Assembly: GCA_019113295.1 (NCBI GenBank)
Contig: DXHR01000035.1
Coordinates: 1 to 64,000 of the forward strand
From: Candidatus Salinicoccus stercoripullorum
Lineage (GTDB): Bacteria > Bacillota > Bacilli > Staphylococcales > Salinicoccaceae
DNA: 64,000 bases
Direction: 5' to 3'
Positions 16,044 through 24,511 of this stretch are shown here, one piece after another. Both the position numbers and the translations under genes were made by a program. The notes beneath the pieces are model-generated. The model made no database searches. It was not told where the DNA came from and saw nothing but the letters and a program-made list of their open reading frames with translations. How positions within the stretch are numbered: the first letter of the stretch is position 1; each line of letters starts with the position of its first letter.

Positions 16044-16069
16044 GTTCCCCCTTATCCGGGTTTTAAAAC
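16044..16069 (-). promoter_or_regulatory. Candidate sigma-B promoter
   Basis: On the minus strand, GTTTTA (16069-16064), a 14-base spacer and GGGAAC (16049-16044), close to the sigma-B consensus GTTTwA-N12-15-GGGwAw. It drives the YflT-family gene. Confidence 0.5.
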
Positions 16070-16095
16070 ATATTCATAAAGCATGTTTTTTGAGA

Positions 16096-16124
16096 TTGAC
16101 AAATGGCTTCTGAATAATTAATAT
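16096..16124 (+). promoter_or_regulatory. Promoter of the antiporter gene
   Basis: TTGACA (16096-16101), 17-base spacer, TAATAT (16119-16124). Confidence 0.7.
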
Positions 16125-16165
16125 TACAATATTATGCTAGAATTAATTTGGAAGGTGGAAACATC

Positions 16166-17476
16166 ATGAATGCAGTATTAATCGCTGTTCTGGTCATGAT
16201 TGTCCTGAGTCTGCTCAGGCTGAATGTAGTGCTTGCCCTGTTCATCGGTGCTCTTGCAGGGGGGCTTACAGCGGGAATGCCGGTTGCGGATGTCATTACT
16301 ACATTCACTGGGGGGATTGTCGGCGGTGCGGAAATTGCCCTGAGCTATGCACTCCTCGGCGGATTTGCAGCTTTGATTGCATACAGCGGCATCACTGAGG
16401 TACTGGTCGATTTCATCATCAGGACTTTGAAAAAAGACCGGTCGAAAAAGGCGAGGGTCATCGCCAAGGCCTCCATCATCGCCGCACTTCTCGCAGTTGC
16501 TGTGATGAGTCAGAATCTGATACCGGTGCACATTGCCTTTATACCTATTCTTATACCTCCGATACTCAGTCTGATGAATGAACTTGAGATCGACAGACGT
16601 CTGATTGCTGTCGTGCTGACATTCGGGCTGACATTTCCGTATGTCATATTGCCGGTCGGATTCGGCCAGATATTCCAGAATACGATAGTGACGAGTTTTG
16701 ACACAGTCGGAGTGGACATAGCTTTTGGCGATGTCGCTCCGAACCTGATCCTCCCTGCCAGCGGTTTCGTCGCCGGTCTCATCCTCGCTCTCTTCTATTA
16801 TAGGAAGAAAAGGAGTTATGAAACGGTCCAGCTTGCCACTCAGCAGAAGAGAGAAGTCAGCGCCGCAACGATCATTACGGCTGTGTTATCCATACTCGCA
16901 ACTTTCACCGTCCAGATCATGACGGATTCAATGATATTCGGCGCTCTCGCGGGAATCATGATTTTCTTCCTTTCGTTCAGGTTCAAATGGAAGAGCCTGG
17001 ATGCTGAACTGATAAATGGCATACAGATGATGGCGTATATAGGCATCGTAATGCTTGCGGCCAACGGCTTTGCGACGGTCATTACTGAAACGGGCCATGT
17101 AAACTCGCTCGTGGAAGGGATAGCGGAGGTACTGGCCGATCAGAAAATAATGATTGTCTTTTCCATGCTGCTGGTCGGACTTATCGTAACGATGGGAATC
17201 GGTTCATCATTTGCGACGATACCGATCATTGCAAGCATATTTGTTCCCATGGGCATCGAACTGGGACTTTCGATGCCGGCGATCATCGCAATCATCGGTA
17301 CGGCGGGGGCTCTCGGGGACGCCGGTTCCCCGGCGTCCGATTCCACCCTCGGGTCGACAGCCGGCCTGGATGCCGACGGGCAGCATGACCATATTTGGGA
17401 CACATGTGTGCCAACCTTCATATTTTTGAATATCCCTGTGCTGGTAACAGGCTTCATAGCAGGTATGATCTTATGA
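16166..17476 (+). CDS. Na+/H+ antiporter family protein (NhaC/YuiF-like)
   Basis: A 436-residue polytopic protein of the ion transporter superfamily. The C-terminal motif GALGDAGSPASDSTLGSTAG followed by DHIWDTCVPTFIF is characteristic of YuiF-like Na+/H+ antiporters, and ILIPPILSLM plus SQNLIPVHIAFIP are found in the same group. It should exchange external protons for internal sodium, or possibly a carboxylate, at the membrane. The start is ATG 16166, seven bases behind GGAAGGTGG. Monocistronic, with a hairpin after the stop. Confidence 0.82.
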   Translation: MNAVLIAVLVMIVLSLLRLNVVLALFIGALAGGLTAGMPVADVITTFTGGIVGGAEIALSYALLGGFAALIAYSGITEVLVDFIIRTLKKDRSKKARVIAKASIIAALLAVAVMSQNLIPVHIAFIPILIPPILSLMNELEIDRRLIAVVLTFGLTFPYVILPVGFGQIFQNTIVTSFDTVGVDIAFGDVAPNLILPASGFVAGLILALFYYRKKRSYETVQLATQQKREVSAATIITAVLSILATFTVQIMTDSMIFGALAGIMIFFLSFRFKWKSLDAELINGIQMMAYIGIVMLAANGFATVITETGHVNSLVEGIAEVLADQKIMIVFSMLLVGLIVTMGIGSSFATIPIIASIFVPMGIELGLSMPAIIAIIGTAGALGDAGSPASDSTLGSTAGLDADGQHDHIWDTCVPTFIFLNIPVLVTGFIAGMIL

Positions 17477-17486
17477 TCGAATATCC

Positions 17487-17522
17487 AGATCCATTACCCC
17501 GGTAATGGATTTATTATTGTAA
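17487..17522 (+). terminator. Terminator after the antiporter gene
   Basis: ATCCATTAC (17489-17497) pairs with GTAATGGAT (17502-17510), followed by TTATTATTGT. Confidence 0.65.
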
Positions 17523-17546
17523 TAAATATCGGAACGGAGCAGAAAC

Positions 17547-18917
17547 ATGTATCATACAGATTCAAAACGGGAAATGTATACCATTCTTATGCGTATATTA
17601 TGGCCCATACTCATTACTCAGATACTCCTGTATTCCATGAATATGATCGATACGATGATGTCCGGACGCGCAAGTGTCGATGACCTTGCAGGTGTTGCCA
17701 TAGGATCCAGTTTCTGGGCCCCGGTTTCCACCGGCATCAACGGCATATTGCTTGCGGTCACAGCAATCGTTGCCAACCTGATGGGTGCGGACGAGAAAGA
17801 GAAAGTGAATAATACTGTAACGCAGGCGATGTATATTGCCATGGCTATTGCAGTGATTATATTGATCTCGGGAGTGTTCTTCCTTGATGACCTGCTTGAT
17901 ATAATGGATCTCGAACCGGCCGTGCATCATATCGCCTACCATTACCTCGCGGGACTGTCCACCGGTATAATACCGTTATTCCTGTTCAGTGTACTGCGTA
18001 ATTTCATTGATGCTCAGGGCCTTACGAGGATATCGCTATACGTTATATCAATGTCGCTGCCGCTCAATGTCTTCTTCAATTATTCACTGATTTTCGGGAA
18101 TTTCGGTTTTCCTGAGCTCGGCGGCATCGGAGCGGGATATGCGACGGCCATTACATACTGGCTCATTTTTTTCATCGCTGTGTTCATGACCTTCAAAGTT
18201 GAAGTGCTTGCGGCATTCAAATTGTTCAGGAAAATGGCAGTGCCATCACCGGAAGTAATGCTGCATCATCTGAAGATCGGAGTCCCGATCGGTGTGCTTC
18301 TCTTTGTGGAAACGAGCATTTTTTCGCTGATGACACTTCTCATCGGTATCATGTTCACAACTGATATCATTGCAGCGAACCAGATCGTCCTCAATTTCAC
18401 GACAATGCTGTTCATGCTGCCGCTCAGCATATCTATGGCAATGACCATCGTTATTGGTTTCAGTGCAGGAGGCGGCAGGTTCCGTGATGCCAGGCGTTAT
18501 AAAATGATGGGGCTCGCAACAAGCCTTGCATTGATTTCTGCCACTTCATTGCTGCTGTTCACCTTCAGGGAACAAATTTCATATTTCTACACGGATGACC
18601 CGGCAGTGGTGACCATTGCATCGCCGCTGTTTTTATTCGCCATCATCTATCAGGTGTCGGATGCTCTCCAGGCTCTATACCAGGGGGTTCTCAGAGGCTA
18701 TAAGGACGTTATCATCCCGTCATTCATTGCTGTCATCTCGTATTGGCTCATAGGTCTGGTGGCCGGTTATCTTCTCGCGGCATACACAGCACTTGAGGTG
18801 TATGGCTTCTGGATAGGCATTTCACTTGGTCTGACATGTGCAGCCGCCGGATTTTTCATGCGTCTCCGTGCCATTGAGAAAATAAATATGTTTGGCGGCG
18901 CGGAAAACGCGCAATAG
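17547..18917 (+). CDS. MATE family efflux transporter
   Basis: A 456-residue protein with twelve predicted helices in two homologous halves, as in NorM/MATE exporters. Typical segments are the N-terminal WPILITQILLYSMNMIDTMMSG, DAQGLTRISLYV in the sixth helix region, IAANQIVLNFTTMLFMLPLSISMAMTI in the second half and YQVSDALQALYQGVLRGYKD. These proteins expel cationic drugs or metabolites using Na+ or H+. Substrate cannot be inferred. ATG 17547 follows ACGGAGCAG. The SDR gene starts 35 bases later and may be cotranscribed. Confidence 0.9.
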   Translation: MYHTDSKREMYTILMRILWPILITQILLYSMNMIDTMMSGRASVDDLAGVAIGSSFWAPVSTGINGILLAVTAIVANLMGADEKEKVNNTVTQAMYIAMAIAVIILISGVFFLDDLLDIMDLEPAVHHIAYHYLAGLSTGIIPLFLFSVLRNFIDAQGLTRISLYVISMSLPLNVFFNYSLIFGNFGFPELGGIGAGYATAITYWLIFFIAVFMTFKVEVLAAFKLFRKMAVPSPEVMLHHLKIGVPIGVLLFVETSIFSLMTLLIGIMFTTDIIAANQIVLNFTTMLFMLPLSISMAMTIVIGFSAGGGRFRDARRYKMMGLATSLALISATSLLLFTFREQISYFYTDDPAVVTIASPLFLFAIIYQVSDALQALYQGVLRGYKDVIIPSFIAVISYWLIGLVAGYLLAAYTALEVYGFWIGISLGLTCAAAGFFMRLRAIEKINMFGGAENAQ

Positions 18918-18952
18918 TATAGTATTCTGAATCATATAGGAGGAATACTTGA

Positions 18953-19840
18953 ATGAGTGAAATGAATAACCCTTTATATAAACATTACGATGGCAAGTTT
19001 GAAAAGCAGGAACAGCCGTACCCCGGCGTCCAGAATAAAATGCACCCGGTGCCCGACTGTGGTGAGGAGTCATATTCCGGCAACAATCAGCTGGCGGACA
19101 GAAAAGCACTTGTCACAGGCGGAGATTCAGGAATCGGGCGTGCTGCAGCAATTGCATATGCCAAAGAAGGTGCTGATGTCGCCATAAGTTATCTGCCTGA
19201 TGAAGAATCGGATGCACAGGAAGTGAAGGCTGTCATTGAAAAGGCGGGCCGTAAGGCAGTACTTCTGCCCGGAGATCTGAGGGACGAGGAGTTTGCAAGG
19301 AACCTTGTCCATGAAGCGGCAGAAAAGCTCGACGGATTGGATATATTGGTATTGAACGCGGCAATCCAGCAGTTTGAAAAGGATATAAAAAATCTGTCCA
19401 CACAGCAGCTGACAGATACATTTACGGTCAATATCTTCTCAAATGTGTGGATGCTCCAGGAGGCCATGGATCATCTGCCGGAAGGGGGAAGTGTGATTGT
19501 GACAACATCTGTACAGGCATTCAATCCTTCGGGACACTTGTCGGACTATGCGATGACCAAAAGCGCACAGGTCGCGTTTGTCATTGCGATGACCGGTCAG
19601 CTTGCCGAGAAAGGAATCAGGATCAATGCTGTGTCTCCGGGGCCTGTCTGGACTGTACTGCAGGTGGCGGGCGGACAGCCTCAGGAGAAAATACCGGAAT
19701 TTGGTCAGAAAGTACCCCTGAAACGTGCGGGCCAGCCCGTGGAACTTGCTCCCACTTATGTACTGCTTGCCTCGGACAGTGCGAGCTTTACTACAGGGCA
19801 GGTGTACGGCATTACAGGCGGGACAGCAATCAATCAGTGA
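18953..19840 (+). CDS. SDR family oxidoreductase, YghA/YdaD type
   Basis: A 295-residue short-chain dehydrogenase of the long-N-terminus class ([20 protein letters not shown] before the fold), which includes B. subtilis YdaD/YhdF general stress proteins. [12 protein letters not shown] binds the cofactor, NAA replaces NAG, the catalytic Ser lies in TTSVQAF, and SDYAMTKSA contains the YxxxK pair. AGGAGG sits before ATG 18953. Related proteins act on sugars or aldehydes; no substrate is evident. It is terminated by a strong shared hairpin. Confidence 0.9.
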   Translation: MSEMNNPLYKHYDGKFEKQEQPYPGVQNKMHPVPDCGEESYSGNNQLADRKALVTGGDSGIGRAAAIAYAKEGADVAISYLPDEESDAQEVKAVIEKAGRKAVLLPGDLRDEEFARNLVHEAAEKLDGLDILVLNAAIQQFEKDIKNLSTQQLTDTFTVNIFSNVWMLQEAMDHLPEGGSVIVTTSVQAFNPSGHLSDYAMTKSAQVAFVIAMTGQLAEKGIRINAVSPGPVWTVLQVAGGQPQEKIPEFGQKVPLKRAGQPVELAPTYVLLASDSASFTTGQVYGITGGTAINQ

Positions 19841-19842
19841 CG

Positions 19843-19877
19843 AAAAGATCCTCCAACAGGACATTGGAGGATCTTTT
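19843..19877. terminator. Shared bidirectional terminator
   Basis: AAAAGATCCTCCAA (19843-19856) pairs perfectly with TTGGAGGATCTTTT (19864-19877); serves the SDR gene and the converging aldehyde dehydrogenase gene. Confidence 0.92.
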
Positions 19878-21239
19878 CTATTTCATCACCAATCGTATGA
19901 GCGCCCTGAAAAATTTTGCATCAGGATATCTGAAAGGCATATCAAACAGTGTGGTCTGTTTCAATATGCTTTTTTCATGAGTGAATGTATCGAATGAGTA
20001 TTTGCCGTGATATTTTCCCATACCGCTGTTGCCCCGGCCGCCGAAAGGCAGGTATGGTGTGGCCAGATGGAACATGGCATCGTTCACCGCACCGCCGCCG
20101 AACGGTACATGCTTGATGACAGCTTCAACTTCAGATTTATTATCGCTGAAAACGTATAATGCAAGCGGATCCTGCATGTCACGCAGATCCAGTATGGCTT
20201 TATCCAGATTGCTGTAGGAAAGGACAGGCAGTACAGGGCCGAAAATCTCTTCCTTCATCACCGGGTGGTCGAATTCCACATTGTCAATTATCACAGGTTC
20301 GATTGTGAGATCTCCTGCATCTGTACGGCCGCCGTATACAACATCCCCTTCGATCAGTTTTTTGATCCTGTCGAAATGAGTGTCGTTAACTATGCTCATA
20401 TATCTGCCGTTTCGGAAATCTTTATGATAGAACCTGTGAGTGTAGTATTTTATATGCTTCAGCAGTGCATCTTTTATGGACTCTTGCGCATACACAAAGT
20501 CCGGTGCCACACAGGTCTGTCCGGCATTTGAAAATTTTGCCCAGACAATCCGCTTTGCAGCAAGTTTCAAATCCGCATTCTCGGTGACGACCGCCGGTGA
20601 TTTCCCGCCGAGTTCAAGCGTGACGGGAATGAGATTTTCTGCAGCGTTCTTCATAACAATCTTACCGACATGGGAACTGCCTGTATAGAATATATAGTCA
20701 AAAGGCAGTTTGAGCAATGCCTGGTTGTTTTCTATGCCGCCTTCGGCAGCATATATATATTCAGAAGGGAAGATGTGTTCCATGATCTTGGTGATGACTT
20801 CTGAAACCATGGGTGTGTGTTCGGAAGGTTTCAACACGGCAGTATTTCCTGCACTTATGGCACCGATCAGGGGCGAAATCGTTAGATTGAACGGATAGTT
20901 CCAAGGGGCGATGATCAGTGTCACCCCGTAAGGTTCCTTATATATGACTGATTTTGAGCCGATGTGGGTGATGGGGGTCTTTACTTTCTTTGTACTGGCC
21001 CATTCCTCCAGATGCTTTACTGCATGGTTGATTTCAGTGTAGACGATGCCTATTTCAGTCGTGTATGTTTCAGGTTTCTGTTTGTTGAAATCAGCGAGCA
21101 TAGCTTCGGCCAGTTCATCTTCATAATATTTAATTCCGCGCTTCAGCTGTTTCAGAGCATCTATCCTGAACTTTATATCCCTTGATTTACCTGATTGATA
21201 GAACTGCTTTTGCCTGGCATAGATTGATTCATACATCAT
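19878..21239 (-). CDS. Aldehyde dehydrogenase family protein (class 3-like)
   Basis: Oxidises aldehydes with NAD(P). The 453-residue length and lack of an extended N-terminus place it with class 3/YwdH-type enzymes. Visible motifs are APWNYPFNL, KPSEHTP, the nucleotide-binding FYTGSSHVGK, the general base Glu in LELGGKSP, the catalytic Cys in NAGQTCVAPDF and EEIFGPVLPV. The hydrophobic, basic C-terminus (FFRALIRLVMK) may associate with membrane, as in fatty aldehyde dehydrogenases. GAGGAG lies upstream of the adjacent ATGs 21239 and 21236. Confidence 0.92.
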   Translation of the reverse strand: MMYESIYARQKQFYQSGKSRDIKFRIDALKQLKRGIKYYEDELAEAMLADFNKQKPETYTTEIGIVYTEINHAVKHLEEWASTKKVKTPITHIGSKSVIYKEPYGVTLIIAPWNYPFNLTISPLIGAISAGNTAVLKPSEHTPMVSEVITKIMEHIFPSEYIYAAEGGIENNQALLKLPFDYIFYTGSSHVGKIVMKNAAENLIPVTLELGGKSPAVVTENADLKLAAKRIVWAKFSNAGQTCVAPDFVYAQESIKDALLKHIKYYTHRFYHKDFRNGRYMSIVNDTHFDRIKKLIEGDVVYGGRTDAGDLTIEPVIIDNVEFDHPVMKEEIFGPVLPVLSYSNLDKAILDLRDMQDPLALYVFSDNKSEVEAVIKHVPFGGGAVNDAMFHLATPYLPFGGRGNSGMGKYHGKYSFDTFTHEKSILKQTTLFDMPFRYPDAKFFRALIRLVMK

Positions 21240-21448
21240 TTACCACTCCTCACAGTAATCTGGTACCCGTTTCCTCTTTTTTTAATGTTGTGAAATACCT
21301 TTGGTTCACATAGCAAGAGAAACACTATTTCTCCCAAAGTTTGAAAAAATATTTAAAACCGCGATATATGATGGATTTAGTGAAAAAGAATTGCAATTTT
21401 TTCATTTCTCTATAATAATTAGATTATCTATGTGAAGCGGGTGATGTG

Positions 21449-21628
21449 ATGGAGACGGAATCCAGGATAACAGGCGGCAGGCTGACGGCGTATCAGATCA
21501 GTGAAGCGCTGGGAATATGCATTGATACGGCAAACGATCTGTTGGAAGATAAACTGAAAATCGATGAACTGGAGCCGGAGGTAAGAGAGAGGGCAGAGAT
21601 ACTGGAACGGGCGTTATTTGACCAATAA
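21449..21628 (+). CDS. Small HTH-like protein, paralogue A
   Basis: A 59-residue acidic protein, not recognised. The segment RLTAYQISEALGICIDTANDLL looks like a short helix-turn-helix core, followed by a charged helix ending in LERAL. The next gene encodes a paralogue sharing LTAYQIS-A-x-x-I-x-ID-A. ATG 21449 follows a weak GAAGCGGG; an in-frame GTG directly precedes it at 21446. Too short to bind DNA by itself unless it dimerises. Confidence 0.55.
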   Translation: METESRITGGRLTAYQISEALGICIDTANDLLEDKLKIDELEPEVRERAEILERALFDQ

Positions 21629-21696
21629 AGTCCTGTTTTGCGGAAGGAATCCATGTGTTTCCGGACTGGAAATTATTTTCTTCGTTTTCATTTTCA

Positions 21697-21724
21697 TTGT
21701 TAATGATTCATCATATGGTATAAT
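21697..21724 (+). promoter_or_regulatory. Promoter of the second small HTH-like gene
   Basis: TTGTTA (21697-21702), 16-base spacer, TATAAT (21719-21724). It shows the two paralogous genes can be expressed independently. Confidence 0.6.
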
Positions 21725-21765
21725 TGAACTTGCTTCAGTAGAATTGATTGAGGGAAGGTGAAATT

Positions 21766-21948
21766 ATGGATACAGGCTTGAATTTAGAAGTGCTGACTGA
21801 AAAACTGACAGCATATCAGATCAGCCGTGCGGTGGATATTTCCATAGATGACGCTCAATCAATCATCGACAAAGAAATAGATTATGAAGAGATGGATAAA
21901 GAAACGGTCGAAAAACTCAAGACATTAAATGATAAATTGCAAAACTGA
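21766..21948 (+). CDS. Small HTH-like protein, paralogue B
   Basis: A 60-residue acidic protein related to the preceding gene product: KLTAYQISRAVDISIDDAQSI aligns with RLTAYQISEALGICIDTANDL. The rest is a charged helix (EEMDKETVEKLKTLNDKL). ATG 21766 has GAGGGAAGGTG upstream. The conserved pattern and separate promoter argue for a real gene; the function is unknown. A terminator-like hairpin follows. Confidence 0.65.
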   Translation: MDTGLNLEVLTEKLTAYQISRAVDISIDDAQSIIDKEIDYEEMDKETVEKLKTLNDKLQN

Positions 21949-21954
21949 TCAGCT

Positions 21955-21980
21955 GAGCCCGGGGTTCGGCTTTTTTTATT
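21955..21980 (+). terminator. Terminator after the small HTH-like gene
   Basis: AGCC/GGCT stem around CCGGGGTTC, followed by a T run of seven at about 21972. Confidence 0.6.
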
Positions 21981-22059
21981 ACAACTTTAGACGGTTTTAA
22001 AGGCAGCTGCCGGATGATACCATTGGTCTAATCAGCAATCTATGAAAAGGAGACTTTCA

Positions 22060-22593
22060 ATGAACCTGCTTGTCATATCCGGGAGTGCCTTCCCCGACTC
22101 CCACACCAACGCGGTTGCCCGCATCATCGAATCTCTGGTTGAACAGCCTGAACATAAAGTGACTGTAATTGATCTATGTGGCTGGGACATACCGGTTCTC
22201 GGCCAGGGGAATACGATGGATATCGAGGAACTGAAGCATCTTGCACATGAAGCGGACGCAATAATGATCGGAACGCCGAATTATCATACATCATATTCCG
22301 GTATTCTAAAGAATGCCCTGGATCATCTTTCGATAAATGAATTTGAAATGAAGCCGGTCGGTCTATTCTGCAACAGCGGCGGGATGAGGAATTCCGATCC
22401 CCTGACACAGCTTAGAATGGTGATGAGAGGGGTCCATGCAATGGTGATTCCAACCCAGGTATCCACGTGCGACTCGGATTTTGTGAAAACTGATGCAGGG
22501 CTTGTCCTTGAAAATGAAAAAATTACAGAACGTCTGAGCATAATGATAGATACACTCGTAAAACAGTCATATTCGGAAACGGTAAGCATCTGA
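22060..22593 (+). CDS. NADPH-dependent FMN reductase family protein
   Basis: A 177-residue flavodoxin-fold protein. The FMN phosphate loop is GSAFPDSHTNAVARII near the start; TPNYHTSYSGILKNALDHL is the family signature that contacts the isoalloxazine ring, and GLFCNSGGMRNSD follows. Members reduce flavins, azo compounds, quinones or chromate. The start is ATG 22060, as AAAAGGAGA lies just upstream; the ATG at 22042 overlaps that site. Monocistronic. Confidence 0.9.
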   Translation: MNLLVISGSAFPDSHTNAVARIIESLVEQPEHKVTVIDLCGWDIPVLGQGNTMDIEELKHLAHEADAIMIGTPNYHTSYSGILKNALDHLSINEFEMKPVGLFCNSGGMRNSDPLTQLRMVMRGVHAMVIPTQVSTCDSDFVKTDAGLVLENEKITERLSIMIDTLVKQSYSETVSI

Positions 22594-22669
22594 ACAGGGT
22601 GCTTACTTTTTTTGGGCTTATGGGATAGAATGGTGTAATGAGTGAACTTAAAATAAGGGAAAATGAGAA

Positions 22670-23458
22670 ATGAAACAAAAGACGAAGCAGGATATTCCGG
22701 TTCTTATATTGTTAGGTGCAATGGTGGTGTTCTTCATCACTTTTCTGGCTTCAGAAACGACTCTGATTGACAAGGAGGAAAAATATACCCATAGTTTTGA
22801 AGCGGCGGTGGATGCCCAGGCAAAGAGCAGTACGCAGGATGTGAAGCTTGAGGACAGCGGTGCAGCCGAAGCGGAAGAGGAGGATATCAGAAATGCCATG
22901 GATATCGGGCGGAGCAGCACCGATTTCCAGTTCCTGAAATTGGATGAAACAGCAGATCTGACACCTGCGCAGCTGAATGAATCCCTGGAAGGCAAGGGGA
23001 TCCTCGAAGGCCGGGGAGAAACGTTCCACGCAGCACAGGAACAGTATGGTCTGAACGCTCTGTATCTGATCAGCCATGCACAGATAGAAACGGGAAATGG
23101 CAGATCTTCCCTTGCAGGAGGAATCGAAGTGGGGGAGACCACCTATTATAATTTTTTCGGTATAGGCGCATTTGATAAAAAAGCAGTGTCGAAAGGCTCC
23201 GGATATGCAGCGGAGTCTGGCTGGACAACCCCTGAGAAGGCTATCATGGGGGGTGCCCGCTTCATCAGTGAAAATTATGTTTCGAAAGGGCAGGACACGC
23301 TTTACAAAATGCGGTGGAATCCTGAAAATCCGGGGAAACATCTGTATGCCACTGATATACACTGGGCGGTCAAAATCGGCAATATCATGGAGAGCCATTA
23401 TAGCAAGCATGGATTGACAGCGGATGAGTTCCGCAAGGACTACTATACTGAAGAGTAA
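22670..23458 (+). CDS. sagB: Membrane-anchored N-acetylglucosaminidase (SagB-like, GH73)
   Basis: A 262-residue protein with one N-terminal transmembrane helix (IPVLILLGAMVVFFITFLA, residues 9-27), an acidic linker and a C-terminal glucosaminidase domain. The catalytic Glu is in ISHAQIETGNGRSSLA, and YYNFFGIGAFD plus WTTPEKAIMGGARFI are conserved in SagA/SagB/Atl-type GH73 enzymes. Staphylococcal SagB cleaves nascent glycan strands and works with SpdC; domain order and size agree. No secretion-type cleavage is expected; the enzyme faces the cell wall. Confidence 0.88.
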   Translation: MKQKTKQDIPVLILLGAMVVFFITFLASETTLIDKEEKYTHSFEAAVDAQAKSSTQDVKLEDSGAAEAEEEDIRNAMDIGRSSTDFQFLKLDETADLTPAQLNESLEGKGILEGRGETFHAAQEQYGLNALYLISHAQIETGNGRSSLAGGIEVGETTYYNFFGIGAFDKKAVSKGSGYAAESGWTTPEKAIMGGARFISENYVSKGQDTLYKMRWNPENPGKHLYATDIHWAVKIGNIMESHYSKHGLTADEFRKDYYTEE

Positions 23459-23486
23459 AAAAGCACTCCGGATGGAGTGCTTTTCT
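23457..23486. terminator. Shared bidirectional terminator
   Basis: AAAAGCACTCC and GGAGTGCTTTT (ending 23484) pair perfectly around GGAT, between sagB and the converging fdhD. Confidence 0.9.
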
Positions 23487-24282
23487 ATATGCTGTCGCCG
23501 GGTGGGACAACCCGCCATGGATGACTGTATATATTGAATGAATCCCCTCGTATGAAGCCGATTGCTGTAATGTTCAGGTCCTCTGCAAGCCTGATGGCAA
23601 GGTCCGTCGGTGCCGATTTGCTGAGGACGATGCCGACACCGATTTTGGCGGATTTTGTCAGCACCTCTGAAGAAATACGGCCGCTGAAGATGAGTACTTT
23701 GTCAGAAACGGGTATCCTGTTCTCAATGCAGTAGCCATACAGCTTGTCCAGGGCGTTATGCCTGCCGATATCGCCGCGGTGCACGATCATCTCCCGGGCG
23801 GTACCGAGACCCGCATTGTGTATGCCGCCGGTTTCTTTGAAAATGGTGCTGGTGTCCTGCATTTCCCTCATCAGAGCAGTGCATTGTGGCGGCGTTATGG
23901 TCGTTTTTGACATCGATACTTTGGCGGTATCGACATCGCTCTGGAAATAGAACTGCCGGCTCTTCCCGCAGCAGGATCCGAGTATTCTTTTGGAGTACGT
24001 AAAATGACTCGTCGGGACATGGCTGCCTAGTTCTATATGACAGAATCCTCCGTGGTCATCCAGATTCATCGACTTTATGTCACTGTATTTACGGATGGCC
24101 CCCTCGGAAGCCAAAAAGCCCATGATGAGTTCCTCCAGGTGGTCAGGCGAACAGACAAGTGTCGCGAACTCGACATTATTTATATAGATTGTCAGAGGGA
24201 ATTCTTCAGCAATCGCATCATTCGTCTCTTCGAATGTCCCGCTGTCATATCTGACGATTTTCCTTTCCGAAGTCATGTCCAA
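23485..24282 (-). CDS. fdhD: Formate dehydrogenase accessory sulfurtransferase FdhD
   Basis: Transfers sulfur from cysteine desulfurase to the molybdenum cofactor, activating formate dehydrogenases. The 265-residue protein has the sulfur-carrying cysteines at 104-105 (GSCCGKSRQ), the HNALDKLYG segment that binds the cofactor nucleotide, SGRISSEVLTK and SAPTDLAI. The start is TTG 24282 with GGAGG (24295-24291) eight bases away; the ATG at 24276 would be 14 bases away. It is divergent from the molybdoenzyme gene, its probable target. A TGCTATAAT extended -10 lies near 24388-24380. Confidence 0.94.
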   Translation of the reverse strand: MDMTSERKIVRYDSGTFEETNDAIAEEFPLTIYINNVEFATLVCSPDHLEELIMGFLASEGAIRKYSDIKSMNLDDHGGFCHIELGSHVPTSHFTYSKRILGSCCGKSRQFYFQSDVDTAKVSMSKTTITPPQCTALMREMQDTSTIFKETGGIHNAGLGTAREMIVHRGDIGRHNALDKLYGYCIENRIPVSDKVLIFSGRISSEVLTKSAKIGVGIVLSKSAPTDLAIRLAEDLNITAIGFIRGDSFNIYSHPWRVVPPGDSI

Positions 24283-24452
24283 AACAACGCCCTCCTTTTT
24301 TACAGGTTATATATCGAAAGCGTTTTATTTACCCAATATAATGTTCGTTAACCGAATTGCAGCATTTGACTGCGCATACATTATAGCATGATTAAGTATT
24401 TGTTTTGTCAATAAATCAACCTGGCTACATAGCATTTCCCCGGCGGAGCGAG

Positions 24453-24480
24453 TTGATAAAGCGGGGCTTTGAGGTACAAT
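24453..24480 (+). promoter_or_regulatory. Promoter of the molybdoenzyme gene
   Basis: TTGATA (24453-24458), 16-base spacer, TACAAT (24475-24480). Confidence 0.65.
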
Positions 24481-24511
24481 AGTAATATAATATCAATAAG
24501 GGAGTGTAAAT

